DNA of 64,000 nucleotides. It comes from Thalassobacillus cyri. Its GTDB lineage: Bacteria; Bacillota; Bacilli; Bacillales; Halobacillaceae. A program made the position numbers and the translations under genes. The stretch covers positions 248,001-312,000 of the forward strand of contig NZ_FNQR01000001.1 of assembly GCF_900107755.1 (NCBI RefSeq), in the 5' to 3' direction. Shown here one piece after another: positions 9,009-17,438 of the stretch; within the stretch, counting starts at the first letter, position 1; each line of letters opens with the position of its first letter. The notes beneath the pieces are model-generated. The model was not told the DNA's origin. It saw nothing but the letters and a program-made list of their open reading frames with translations, and did not search any database.

Positions 9009-10697
9009 TTAATGAGTAAAATCAATTCCAAGCTTCTCTGCTTTTCTCAAGAGGGTTGTGCGATGTATGCCAAGCATCTCAGCAACGGTATACATGTTTT
9101 TATGTTTGTTCCATAATTCAAGAATATAGCTCTTTTCAAATGCACGAACTGCTTCTTTTAATGGCCGGTTTTCCTCTGTAGGTTTGGCGAGCTCCTGAAA
9201 AGGCTCAGACAAGTCTGATGTACCTATAATCGGGCCGTCATTCAAAACAACTAGTTGTTCTACCAAATGCTCCAGTTCCCTTATGTTCCCTGGCCACTGA
9301 TAGAATTCAAAGGCAAAGAACACTTCTTTTGCGAATTTCAGCTTTTTTTCATGCCTTTCATTGAATTTATCAAGGAAAAATTTAGTCAGCAGATAAATGT
9401 CTTCTTTCCGTTCCCTTAATGGTGGTAGCTTCAAGGTGACTACCGATAATCTATAATATAGGTCTTCTCTAAGTTTTTGTGTTTTTATAAGTGTTTCAGG
9501 TTCTTTGTTTGTGGCAGCGATGATCCGGACATCAACATGCCTATCTTTAACGTCGCCAATTCTTCTTACTCGTTTGCTTTGGAGCACCGTTAATAATTTC
9601 ACTTGAAGATTAACGGGGAGTTCCCCGATTTCATCCAAAAAGATAGTACCTCCATCTGCTGCTTCTATCAGCCCTTTTTTTCCTTCCCCTGAAGCTCCTG
9701 TAAATGCTCCTTTTTTATAACCGAATAATTCTGATTCAAATAACTGTTCTGGTATAGCACCGCAATTCACTTCAATGAAAGGTTTATTTTTTCTTTTACT
9801 AAGAGAGTGGATACGTTCCGCTATGACATTTTTTCCTGTACCTGTTTCTCCTTGTATTAAGGCAGATGTACTCACTTCGGCTAAGCGATTAATTCTCTCC
9901 ACGATGATATCCATAGCAGGACTCTGAGCAACAAAATCAGAGCTTTGATCAATTTTTGAACGGAGCCTTTGGATTTCTTTTTCTTGTTTTTTTATTGAGA
10001 CATTCTGTTTCTTCAATTTCTCTTGCAAATCATTCAACTTTGTCATGTCATAAACAGTATTGATGATTAGAATCAAATGGTTGTGACTGTCGAACACGGG
10101 TATCCCAGTGACGAGCCATATGTTCCGTTCATTATTAATTCTTTGCATAATAGAGACCTTCTCGCGATATTTCAATACCTTAGCAGTGACAGAACTATCG
10201 AAATATCCAAGGGTTATCAATTCGGAAACGTGTTTCCCTTCCACATCCTGTTTATGGATATCAGTGAGAAGCGAATAGGTTTCGTTGATTTTCAGCGTGT
10301 AACCTTCACCATCCGTGATATAAATTCCTTCCTGGGCGGAATCCATGACATATCCTACTACATCATTTAAGACTGGTATTTCCCTCTTTGTATCTGTCGG
10401 ATCAAAGGTGACATGGTAAAAGAGGTGGTTATGTAATTCGATTTTTCTGCGTGTACAACTATATGGAACACCTTTGAGTTGTATGTGTTTTTTTAAAATG
10501 CTTTCTGTACATTCCCATTTATGAATGGAAAGGGAAGCGATTTCCTTTGGAGTTATGATTTCGTTAGCCAATTGGTTTGATTGAACGAACTTTCCATCTT
10601 CATCAACGATTGTGCATGCTCGATCTGTCCATTCCACAAATTCTGAGAGTTGAGAAGAAGAAAGGACTTCTTCATAACTACTTGATGTAACAGCCAT
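9009..10697 (-). CDS. Sigma-54-dependent transcriptional activator (PAS-AAA-Fis)
   Basis: 562 residues. The N-terminal part (about 1-240) carries two PAS-like sensor regions. A short coiled coil (LQEKLKKQNVSIKKQEKEIQ) precedes an AAA+ domain with Walker A GETGTGKN, the sigma-54 contact loop GAFTGA (KGAFTGASGEG), Walker B GGTIFLDEIGE, and the sensor region; a Fis-type helix-turn-helix (MYTVAEMLGIHRTTLLRKAEKL) ends the protein. Such proteins hydrolyse ATP to open promoters bound by sigma-54 RNA polymerase. The start is fixed by CGGAGGG just upstream. It faces the alcohol dehydrogenase operon, which has a consensus sigma-54 promoter, so that operon is the obvious target. A perfect cre site lies 17 bases before the start, indicating catabolite repression of the activator itself. 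Confidence 0.93.
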   Translation of the reverse strand: MAVTSSSYEEVLSSSQLSEFVEWTDRACTIVDEDGKFVQSNQLANEIITPKEIASLSIHKWECTESILKKHIQLKGVPYSCTRRKIELHNHLFYHVTFDPTDTKREIPVLNDVVGYVMDSAQEGIYITDGEGYTLKINETYSLLTDIHKQDVEGKHVSELITLGYFDSSVTAKVLKYREKVSIMQRINNERNIWLVTGIPVFDSHNHLILIINTVYDMTKLNDLQEKLKKQNVSIKKQEKEIQRLRSKIDQSSDFVAQSPAMDIIVERINRLAEVSTSALIQGETGTGKNVIAERIHSLSKRKNKPFIEVNCGAIPEQLFESELFGYKKGAFTGASGEGKKGLIEAADGGTIFLDEIGELPVNLQVKLLTVLQSKRVRRIGDVKDRHVDVRIIAATNKEPETLIKTQKLREDLYYRLSVVTLKLPPLRERKEDIYLLTKFFLDKFNERHEKKLKFAKEVFFAFEFYQWPGNIRELEHLVEQLVVLNDGPIIGTSDLSEPFQELAKPTEENRPLKEAVRAFEKSYILELWNKHKNMYTVAEMLGIHRTTLLRKAEKLGIDFTH

Positions 10698-10713
10698 AAT
10701 TACCCTCCGTTAG

Positions 10714-10727
10714 TGTTAGCGTTTACA
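10714..10727 (-). promoter_or_regulatory. cre site (CcpA operator)
   Basis: On the minus strand TGTAAACGCTAACA matches the cre consensus TGWAARCGYTWNCW at every position. It lies between the activator's promoter region and its start codon, the usual place for roadblock or promoter repression by CcpA. Confidence 0.8.
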
Positions 10728-10751
10728 TTATTTTTACATAATTAACTGGGA

Positions 10752-10788
10752 TGTGCAAATTTTCACACTATTGTGCAAAAAAGCACAA
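10752..10788 (+). promoter_or_regulatory. Putative upstream activating sites for the sigma-54 activator
   Basis: Two adjacent dyads: TGTGCAAATTTTCACA (7 of 8 pairs) and TTGTGC-A6-GCACAA (perfect 6-bp arms). Both contain TGTGC half-sites and lie about 120-155 bases before the -24/-12 promoter, the normal distance for enhancer binding by such activators. Confidence 0.6.
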
Positions 10789-10906
10789 CAAACGTGCCAA
10801 ATTGCTCTATTTCGTGTTTCTCTTAATATAGGATGAAATATAGAGAGAAAAATAGAAACCAGTGTTATCACTGTTTTAATAGAATAATCTTTTTGAAATC
10901 TATTTT

Positions 10907-10922
10907 TGGCACGATATTTGCA
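10907..10922 (+). promoter_or_regulatory. Sigma-54 (-24/-12) promoter
   Basis: TGGCAC-GATAT-TTGCA matches the sigma-54 consensus TGGCAC-N5-TTGCW exactly, including the invariant GG and GC spaced 10 bases apart. It is 37 bases upstream of the alcohol dehydrogenase start. Confidence 0.93.
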
Positions 10923-10958
10923 TCAACTAAAGTGACAGAAAATAAAGGAGGAATGGGA

Positions 10959-12140
10959 ATGAGTTTTGAACAATTGAGTCAGTTTAATTTAGGACCAGAT
11001 TTATTCTTTGGGGCCGGTGCAATTGCTCATGTACAGGAAATCATTGAAAAAGAAGGTTTTGAGAGAGTAATGATTATTTGTGACGAAGGAATAGAAAAAG
11101 CTAAAATTTTAGATCAAGTTATGGAGCAGATAAAAAAGACAGAAGCAAAATGTACGGTATTTTCGAATGTAGAAGCGAATCCAACAACAGGTACAGTCGA
11201 TGCCGGCATGTATCTATTAGAAAGGTTTCAACCGGATCTCTTGATCGGTCTTGGTGGAGGAAGTCCAATTGATGTAGCTAAAGCGTTAGGGATGCTGGCG
11301 ACAAATGGCGGGCAAATCACCGATTATGAAGGAATGGACAAGTTTGAACATGAATCCCTCCCGTTATTAGCTATCCCTACCACCGCGGGAACTGGCAGTG
11401 AAGTTACCATTTTCACAGTAGTTACGGACACGGCCACAGAATACAAGTTAACGGCCGGTGGGAGAAAACTCGCCCCGAAATGGGCCTTGCTGGACCCCGA
11501 ATTGACATTGACACTGCCAAGGAAAATCACTGCAGCAACTGGCTTAGACGCACTTGTACATGCGATCGAATCTTATACATCTACGATGGCGCATCCGTTG
11601 ACGGAAGCGCTGGCATTGGACGCTATTCGTACAATCAGCTCGAATTTGCGTCAAGCGGTTTATAATGGTGAAAACCTGTCAGCTAGAAGTGCTATGTTGT
11701 ATGGTAGCTTATTAGCAGGCATCGCCTTTAATAACACACGCTTGGGGAATGTCCATGCTATGAGCCATCCGCTCAGCGCGAAGTACAATGTCCCTCATGG
11801 TGTGGCAAATTCCGTATTGTTGCCTCATGTAATGGAATTCAACTTGCCGGCTGCCCCTGAAAAATTCATGAATATAGCAAAAGCAATGGGAGAGTCACTG
11901 GATCCAAGTCATCCTTTAATGAAAAATGCCAATAAAGCGGTTGAAGCTGTCAAGCAGCTATCTACTGATATTCAAATTCCCAAAGACTTTTCTGATTACA
12001 ATATTCCTGACGAAGATATCTATCCTATGGCAAAGGATGCAATGAAAAGTGGAAATGTCTTGGTCAATCCGAGACAGACATCCATAGAGGACATTATTAA
12101 ACTTTATGAACAAACGACCGGAAGTGCTGTTTCTGTATGA
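10959..12140 (+). CDS. Iron-containing alcohol dehydrogenase
   Basis: 393 residues of the type III (iron-dependent) alcohol dehydrogenase family, which oxidises alcohols with NAD(P)+ in the cytoplasm. The cofactor motif GLGGGSPIDVAKA and the metal-ligand region (GLDALVHAIESYTS; HAMSHPLSAKYNVPHG) with conserved Asp and His residues are all present. The start is the ATG beginning MSFEQLS: AAAGGAGG lies seven bases upstream, whereas any earlier start would place the sigma-54 promoter inside the coding region. First gene of a three-gene unit with a permease and an aldehyde dehydrogenase, which implies alcohol to aldehyde to acid oxidation of one imported or endogenous substrate. The substrate is not evident. 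Confidence 0.9.
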   Translation: MSFEQLSQFNLGPDLFFGAGAIAHVQEIIEKEGFERVMIICDEGIEKAKILDQVMEQIKKTEAKCTVFSNVEANPTTGTVDAGMYLLERFQPDLLIGLGGGSPIDVAKALGMLATNGGQITDYEGMDKFEHESLPLLAIPTTAGTGSEVTIFTVVTDTATEYKLTAGGRKLAPKWALLDPELTLTLPRKITAATGLDALVHAIESYTSTMAHPLTEALALDAIRTISSNLRQAVYNGENLSARSAMLYGSLLAGIAFNNTRLGNVHAMSHPLSAKYNVPHGVANSVLLPHVMEFNLPAAPEKFMNIAKAMGESLDPSHPLMKNANKAVEAVKQLSTDIQIPKDFSDYNIPDEDIYPMAKDAMKSGNVLVNPRQTSIEDIIKLYEQTTGSAVSV

Positions 12141-12146
12141 GGTTAA

Positions 12147-12160
12147 TGTAAGCGTTTAAT
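12147..12160 (+). promoter_or_regulatory. Probable cre site within the operon
   Basis: TGTAAGCGTTTAAT matches the cre consensus at all but one position. It lies between the alcohol dehydrogenase and permease genes and could act as a transcription roadblock by CcpA. Confidence 0.5.
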
Positions 12161-12212
12161 TTTGACCATTAACTTTAAGCATTATCATTTTATTCAATGA
12201 GGAGCGTGTGAC

Positions 12213-13592
12213 ATGGCTATTTATAAAAGAAAAGAAGGCGAAGAGCAGCCTTATTGGCCGTTCGGTCCATTTAAATTAAGGCTGCCTTTTATCCATTATA
12301 AGTTTGAAAGTGCAGAATGTATTCAGGCTATCATCTTATCGGTTGTAACCATCAGTATGATTCCTTTGCTCCAGGAGCATTTAGGACTTCCTTATGACGT
12401 GGCGTTGGCGTTTATTATTATTTGCGGGATTGGGAATATGATTCCAGCCTTCTTAGGTACTTCCTTTGTGCCAGGTTGGATCACTCCCGCCATCCCCTTA
12501 GTTGTTCTCTTCCTGGGGGACTTTGAACCAGGTCCAGAAGCAATTCAAGCACTCGTTGCGATGCAACTGCTAGTCTTTTTAATCTTCTTCCTGCTCGGTG
12601 TAACAAAATTGGGAAGCAAAGTGGTGAACATTGTGCCGCGCTCATTGAAAGCCGGTATTGTCATTGGCGCTGGTTTAGCTGCTTTGTTAGGCGAGATACA
12701 GCCAGGAGGAAGATTGATGGAGACACCGATTTCTATTATTATCGGGGGTCTCTTGACAGCGTATATTATGTTTTCGTTATCTTTTAAAAAGCTGCGTTTG
12801 AAAAATAAAGTAGCTAATATGTTGTCTAACTACGGAATGGTACCTGGATTGATTGTAGCGATTATTTTCGGATTGATTGTTGCTGAATATCCGGTTCCAG
12901 ATGTGGAATGGGGATTTGTATCACCTGCTTTTGGTGAAATGTGGGCTTACCTGCCTTTCAGTGTCGGTTTACCTGGCTTAGATGTCTTTTTACTCGCTGT
13001 ACCCACTGCTTTCATTGCGTATATTATCGCTTATGGCGATATTATTGTAGGTGATACGTTGATTAAAAGAATCAGTAAAACCCGTCCGGATGAAGAAATT
13101 GATAATGACCTGGACCGCCTGCATTTAATAACAGCTATCCGGAACTTGCTTCATGCTCTTTTTGCCCCGTATCCAGGGCTGGCAGGACCAATTTGGACCG
13201 CAGCTACTGCCACTGTTATTGAAAGGTTTTCATTTGGTCGAAAAGCGATGGATTCCATTTATGGCGGGGTAGGAACGTTCCATATTTCAAACTTCCTGGC
13301 TCTATTTTTATTACCTTTAGTAACCTTTTTCCAACCAGTACTGCCAGTAGCGTTATCGCTTACATTGCTAGTAACCGGCTATCTTTGTATTCAGGTGGGG
13401 ATGGAACAAATCCATAATTCCACAGAAAGAGGAGTTGCTGGTGTAACCGCTGTTGTACTAGCTGTTCATGGAGCGGCATATGGTTTACTGGCGGGGGTTA
13501 TCATGTATCTATTATTAGAGAAAACATCCAATAAACAAAGTGAACAAGAAAAACAGGAAAACTATGAAAACCCTGAGAAAAAAGCACTTTAA
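12213..13592 (+). CDS. Multi-spanning permease (NCS2/SulP-like fold)
   Basis: 459 residues with at least ten hydrophobic helices, an N-terminal cytoplasmic tail (MAIYKRKEGEEQPYWPFGPF) and a charged C-terminal tail. The pattern of short glycine-rich helices (AGIVIGAGLAALLGE; AIIFGLIVAEYPVPDVEWGF) and the conserved FAPYPGLAGPIWTAATATV stretch resemble the xanthine/uracil and related (solute carrier 23/26-like) permeases. ATG with GAGGAGC upstream. It lies between an alcohol dehydrogenase and an aldehyde dehydrogenase under sigma-54 control and probably imports their substrate or exports the product. Exact family and substrate uncertain. Confidence 0.75.
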   Translation: MAIYKRKEGEEQPYWPFGPFKLRLPFIHYKFESAECIQAIILSVVTISMIPLLQEHLGLPYDVALAFIIICGIGNMIPAFLGTSFVPGWITPAIPLVVLFLGDFEPGPEAIQALVAMQLLVFLIFFLLGVTKLGSKVVNIVPRSLKAGIVIGAGLAALLGEIQPGGRLMETPISIIIGGLLTAYIMFSLSFKKLRLKNKVANMLSNYGMVPGLIVAIIFGLIVAEYPVPDVEWGFVSPAFGEMWAYLPFSVGLPGLDVFLLAVPTAFIAYIIAYGDIIVGDTLIKRISKTRPDEEIDNDLDRLHLITAIRNLLHALFAPYPGLAGPIWTAATATVIERFSFGRKAMDSIYGGVGTFHISNFLALFLLPLVTFFQPVLPVALSLTLLVTGYLCIQVGMEQIHNSTERGVAGVTAVVLAVHGAAYGLLAGVIMYLLLEKTSNKQSEQEKQENYENPEKKAL

Positions 13593-13613
13593 TAGAGTAG
13601 AGGAGGTAGAAAT

Positions 13614-15056
13614 ATGCGTTATTCAAACTACATTAACGGCGAATGGCTGGAACCTGTTTCCGGTGAATATAAAAACAACACTAGCCCTCACGACAATCAA
13701 GTGATAGGAGAGTTTCCGGCTAGTACCGAGGCGGATACAAAGGAAGCTATCGATGCTGCAAATAGAGCTTTTCCAGGTTGGAAAAAGCTTTCCTATCAAC
13801 AAAGGGGCGCATATTTACTGAAAGCAGCAGAAATTTTAGACAAAAATGCAGAAGAGATTGGACGCGACCTCACGATTGAAGAAGGTAAAACACTTAAGGA
13901 AGGTATAGGAGAAACACGACGGGCGGTCAGTATACTGAAATACTTTGCCGGGGAAGCGATGCAGCCAACTGGAAATGTCATTCCATCATCAAACCCTGAA
14001 ACAATGATCTACACAAAGAGAGTACCACTAGGGCCAATTGGCTTAATAACCCCATGGAATTTCCCTATCGCTATACCAGTCTGGAAAATGGCTCCTGCTT
14101 TAATCTATGGAAATACGGTTGTTATAAAGCCTGCGGACTTAACACCTAAATGTGTCTATCACATTATGAGCGCTTTTCATGAGGCTGGTTTGCCAAAAGG
14201 GGTAGTTAACTGTGTATTTGGCCGAGGTTCAATCGTTGGAAATGAGCTTGTAGAGAACCCTGATATTAAAGGGATATCCTTTACCGGGTCAAACCCAGTT
14301 GGCAGAGCCATACAAGAAAAAGCAATTGCAAAAGGTAAAAAAGTTCAACTTGAAATGGGTGGGAAGAATCCATTGGTAGTTTTAGCTGATGCGGACATTG
14401 ATAAAGCAGTAGATCTGGCAATAAAGGGAGCTTATCAATCTACAGGTCAAAAGTGTACAGCAACCAGCCGTGTTATTGTGGAAAATGGAATCTATGAAAA
14501 CTTCCGTGATGGTTTAATCGAACGTACACAAGCTTTAAAGGTAGGGGATCCATTATCAAATGATACATTTATGGGACCAAGTGTCTCTAAAAATCAATAT
14601 GACTCCGTGCTAAGTATGATTGAGCAAGGAAAGAAAGTAGGGGAACTACTTTGCGGTGGTGGAGTAGTGGAGGAAAGCAGCCTAGACAAGGGTTATTACA
14701 TCCAACCTACCATTTTTGCACTTTCCGATCAGAATGCACGAATAGCCAAAGAAGAGATTTTTGGACCGGTCTTTTCTTTGCTGACAGCTGCTGATTATCG
14801 GGAAGCCGTCCTGATGGCCAATGACACTGAATTTGGGTTGAGCGCGTCCATATGGACGAATAATCTTAACCGGGCACAGCAATTCATCGATCAAATTGAT
14901 GCCGGAATGGTACATGTGAATTCTGAGACTGCAGGTGCTGAACCACAAGTTCCTTTTGGTGGCATGAAAAATTCAAGTGCTGGCCCTCGTGAACAAGGTA
15001 AAACTGCAATCGAATTTTACACCCAGGTGAAGACCGTCTACTATGATCAGCATTGA
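13614..15056 (+). CDS. NAD(P)-dependent aldehyde dehydrogenase (semialdehyde type)
   Basis: 480 residues, normal length for the superfamily. Contains TPWNFPIAIPVWKMAPAL (cofactor entrance), the general base Glu in LEMGGKNP, the catalytic Cys in TGQKCTATSR, and EEIFGPVFS. The QKCTATSR context and overall sequence are closest to alpha-ketoglutaric/succinic semialdehyde dehydrogenases such as YcbD or GabD in my reading. Strong GAGGAGG site before the ATG and a 21-base gap from the permease gene; third gene of the sigma-54 operon. It would oxidise the aldehyde made by the upstream alcohol dehydrogenase to a carboxylic acid. A hydroxy acid going to a dicarboxylate is a possible pathway, but this is inference. 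Confidence 0.88.
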   Translation: MRYSNYINGEWLEPVSGEYKNNTSPHDNQVIGEFPASTEADTKEAIDAANRAFPGWKKLSYQQRGAYLLKAAEILDKNAEEIGRDLTIEEGKTLKEGIGETRRAVSILKYFAGEAMQPTGNVIPSSNPETMIYTKRVPLGPIGLITPWNFPIAIPVWKMAPALIYGNTVVIKPADLTPKCVYHIMSAFHEAGLPKGVVNCVFGRGSIVGNELVENPDIKGISFTGSNPVGRAIQEKAIAKGKKVQLEMGGKNPLVVLADADIDKAVDLAIKGAYQSTGQKCTATSRVIVENGIYENFRDGLIERTQALKVGDPLSNDTFMGPSVSKNQYDSVLSMIEQGKKVGELLCGGGVVEESSLDKGYYIQPTIFALSDQNARIAKEEIFGPVFSLLTAADYREAVLMANDTEFGLSASIWTNNLNRAQQFIDQIDAGMVHVNSETAGAEPQVPFGGMKNSSAGPREQGKTAIEFYTQVKTVYYDQH

Positions 15057-15167
15057 TGATGTTTGAGTAAGAAGTTAAATAATTGAATTAAAACTTTTGT
15101 TATCCCTATAAGTTCTAGAATAGTTTTCTTTCTCATACACTCCTTCTCAAAAACTACTTTATATGAC

Positions 15168-15218
15168 GGTGCCTGGCCCCCATTACGCTAATGATTTAGC
15201 TTGCTAGGGGTCAGGCAC
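15168..15218. repeat. REP-like palindrome, copy 1
   Basis: GGTGCCTGGCCCCC ... AGGGGTCAGGCAC arms around ACGCTAATGATTTAGCTTGCT. Downstream of the aldehyde dehydrogenase gene. Confidence 0.85.
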
Positions 15219-15232
15219 TTTTAACCTTTTAA

Positions 15233-15273
15233 ATAAATGAAAATTTACTTTTATAAGTGTGATGTATCGCATA
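15233..15273 (+). repeat. 41-bp imperfect direct repeat, copy 2
   Basis: Partner of 8840-8880, sharing ATAAATGAAAATTTA and GTGTGATGTAT at identical spacing. Lies 176 bases beyond the end of the sigma-54 operon. Confidence 0.55.
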
Positions 15274-15735
15274 TATCTGAACATAAAAAGGATATATAGT
15301 ATTATTATGATTTTTTATAGTATAGTCTTCCATATTCATCCGATGACCTATTGATCGCTTCTACTGCTGTATTTTATTTCCTGGCATTAGTAAAGCTTTT
15401 CTGATAGAGAAGCTTTCGGAACCGCTATACATCTATGCCACCAGTCTGAGTTTCGTTGAAGTGAAAGACATAGAATAAAAAGGTGTTATAACTCTACAAG
15501 GAAAAGACGCAAGCAATGTAGAATTTAATTGTTTAAAAACATCTGCATTTTCACCTATGCAGCTATCATCACTAGGTCATGAAATAGATTTCTTTTTCAT
15601 ATATGTATATTTAGAAGGCTTTTTAGATCATCTAAATGATAGAGCAAAATATAAAGGAGGAGTCGAATGGCAGAGCCACAATTGTCTTAAGTTCTGTGGC
15701 TGCAGGTTCCGATTTTCTCCAATTAAATGATAGGG
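15274..15735. other. Intergenic stretch with a decayed short frame
   Basis: No gene supported. Near its right end a very good ribosome binding site (AAAGGAGGAG) precedes ATG GCA GAG CCA CAA TTG TCT TAA, a seven-codon frame (MAEPQLS) that looks like a truncated gene start or a leader peptide. The esterase gene begins just after it. Confidence 0.4.
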
Positions 15736-15743
15736 AGGCAGTG

Positions 15744-16676
15744 ATGATGAGTCTTGATCCTCAGGCAAAGTTTCTTTTAGAACAAATGGAGGCAGCAGGC
15801 GAACCACCTATGCATGAACTATCCCCGGAGGAAGCGAGGGCAGCTATGGATTTTTCACCATTGGCAGGGGAGCCGGTAGAAGTAGCGAAAGTTGAGAACC
15901 GAGCGATTCCCAGCCCTGCAGGAGACATCCCCGTACGGATTTATACACCGGAAGGACAAGGTCCGTTCCCGGCATTGGTATTTTACCACGGTGGCGGCTG
16001 GGTGATTGGGGATTTGGATATGGTCGATGTGCCGTGCAGGCTGATAGCCAACCAAAGCAATTGTGTGGTGGTCTCTGTGGATTATCGATTGGCGCCTGAG
16101 CATAAATTTCCTGCAGCTGCTGATGATGCCTACGCTGTAGCGCAGTGGACCGTGGAAAAAGGCGCATCGATTGAGGTCGATAGTAAGCGGGTTGCGGTCG
16201 GTGGCGATAGCGCCGGCGGAAATCTTGCTACGGTAGTGGCCTTGATGGCACACGATCGAAGAGATTTTTCATTGGCTTACCAAATGCTAATCTATCCTGT
16301 CACCCAATATTCCTATGACACGGCCTCCTATCAAGAGAATGCCGATGGCTATCTATTGACGAAAGAGTCGATGGAGTGGTTCTGGGATCATTACTTGAGA
16401 ACCGAAGATGATGGAAGACATCCCTATGCATCTCCGCTTCTGGCGGAAGATTTAAGCGGACTGCCACCGGCGCTTGTCGTTACTGCTGAATTCGATCCCC
16501 TGCGTGATGAAGGAGAAGCTTACGCCAGGAGGTTGGAAGAGGCCGGTGTCGCTGTAGAACGTAAGCGTTATGATGGCATGATTCACGGATTCTTCTGGAT
16601 GCCGGCTGCGCTGGAACAAGGCAAACAATGCATCAACCAGGCTTCCGCTGCCTTGAAAAGGGCGTTAGCGGAATAA
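15744..16676 (+). CDS. Alpha/beta hydrolase, hormone-sensitive-lipase-type esterase
   Basis: About 310 residues. Contains the oxyanion-hole motif HGGGW, the nucleophile elbow GDSAGG, the catalytic Asp region AEFDPLRDEGEAY and the His in MIHGFF, which together define the bacterial HSL (family IV) carboxylesterases. These hydrolyse short acyl esters; no signal peptide, so cytoplasmic. The start is one of two consecutive ATG codons after AGGGAGG (MMSLDPQAKFLL); the open frame further upstream has no ribosome binding site in a suitable position. Stands alone and ends in a strong terminator. Codon composition is more GC-rich than the flanking AT-rich DNA. Confidence 0.9.
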   Translation: MMSLDPQAKFLLEQMEAAGEPPMHELSPEEARAAMDFSPLAGEPVEVAKVENRAIPSPAGDIPVRIYTPEGQGPFPALVFYHGGGWVIGDLDMVDVPCRLIANQSNCVVVSVDYRLAPEHKFPAAADDAYAVAQWTVEKGASIEVDSKRVAVGGDSAGGNLATVVALMAHDRRDFSLAYQMLIYPVTQYSYDTASYQENADGYLLTKESMEWFWDHYLRTEDDGRHPYASPLLAEDLSGLPPALVVTAEFDPLRDEGEAYARRLEEAGVAVERKRYDGMIHGFFWMPAALEQGKQCINQASAALKRALAE

Positions 16677-16684
16677 AATAGATA

Positions 16685-16742
16685 AGCAGTTCAATGTTTG
16701 GGTGCATTGTTGTACCCAGGATTGAACTGCTTTTTATTTTTT
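16685..16742 (+). terminator. Rho-independent terminator of the esterase gene
   Basis: Perfect 11-bp stem AGCAGTTCAAT / ATTGAACTGCT, with an inner GGGTGCATTGTTGTACCC hairpin, followed by a T-rich run. Confidence 0.85.
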
Positions 16743-16838
16743 AGAATATCGTTCCGGCAATGATTATGAAATTAATTAAAGGATTATTGATGTGCTTGAA
16801 GAAGTTAATAAACGATCTATACTTGCAGGAGGGATCTA

Positions 16839-17222
16839 ATGATTAATCAAGTCGGTCAAATTATGGTGTATGTCAATGATCAGGATAAGGCAGTGAGTTT
16901 TTGGACAGAAAAAGTAGGGTTTCGTGTGATTGCGGATGAAAATGACGGTCAGGGAATGAGATGGATTGAGATTGCCCCTACAGAAGAAGCGGAAACAAGT
17001 ATTATCCTTCACGATAAGCAACTGATCGCTAAAATGGAGCCTGAAATGAATCTCGACACACCATCGTTAATGTTTTTCTCTGACAACCTTGAGCAGTTAC
17101 ATAACTACTTATCCAGCAGGCATGTCACCGTCGGGGAAATCGTTGACATGCCTGCTGGAAGAGTATTTAATTTTGCTGATGATGAAGACAATTATTTTGC
17201 AGTCATGGAAAAAAAAGAATAG
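16839..17222 (+). CDS. VOC (glyoxalase/bleomycin-resistance fold) protein
   Basis: 127 residues with the paired beta-alpha-beta-beta-beta modules of the vicinal-oxygen-chelate superfamily: VGQIMVYVNDQDKAVSFWTEKVGFRVI at the start and VFNFADDEDNYFAVME at the end (the Glu of the last strand is a usual metal ligand). ATG with CAGGAGGG upstream. The family includes glyoxalases, dioxygenases and drug-binding proteins; the reaction here cannot be told. Single gene with a palindromic repeat at its 3' end. Confidence 0.85.
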   Translation: MINQVGQIMVYVNDQDKAVSFWTEKVGFRVIADENDGQGMRWIEIAPTEEAETSIILHDKQLIAKMEPEMNLDTPSLMFFSDNLEQLHNYLSSRHVTVGEIVDMPAGRVFNFADDEDNYFAVMEKKE

Positions 17223-17233
17223 ATTTTATTGAC

Positions 17234-17275
17234 GGTGCCTAACCCACGTTACACGTATACTGGTGTTCAGGCACC
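17234..17275. repeat. REP-like palindrome, copy 2 (short form)
   Basis: GGTGCCTAACCCACG ... CTGGTGTTCAGGCACC; the centre is shortened and lacks GCTAATGCTTTAGC. Confidence 0.7.
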
Positions 17276-17358
17276 GTTAACTATAAATAGCAAGGGGTTG
17301 CTGTACCCCAAACTCGTGAAAATGTCGAATAATATCGATTGAAAATTCTGAAAAAACA

Positions 17359-17387
17359 TTTACTTTACGTTTTTTCATCTGTATAAT
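17359..17387 (+). promoter_or_regulatory. Sigma-A promoter of the GntR gene
   Basis: -35 TTTACT, 17-base spacer, -10 TATAAT. The predicted start point lies just before the operator-like palindrome at 17401-17418. Confidence 0.7.
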
Positions 17388-17400
17388 CTTAAATAATTAT

Positions 17401-17418
17401 AAAGTTATAATATTATAA
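17401..17418 (+). promoter_or_regulatory. Putative GntR operator 1
   Basis: AAAGTTATAA runs into the perfect 14-bp palindrome TTATAATATTATAA. The same 10-mer AAAGTTATAA recurs at 18175 and 18358, before the operon this regulator faces. Confidence 0.55.
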
Positions 17419-17438
17419 TGCGATTGGAGCAAGTACAC

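Noticed and set aside
10833-10958. Upstream extension of the alcohol dehydrogenase frame
   Set aside because: It would contain the -24/-12 promoter and upstream leader; AAAGGAGG is placed for the ATG at 10959.
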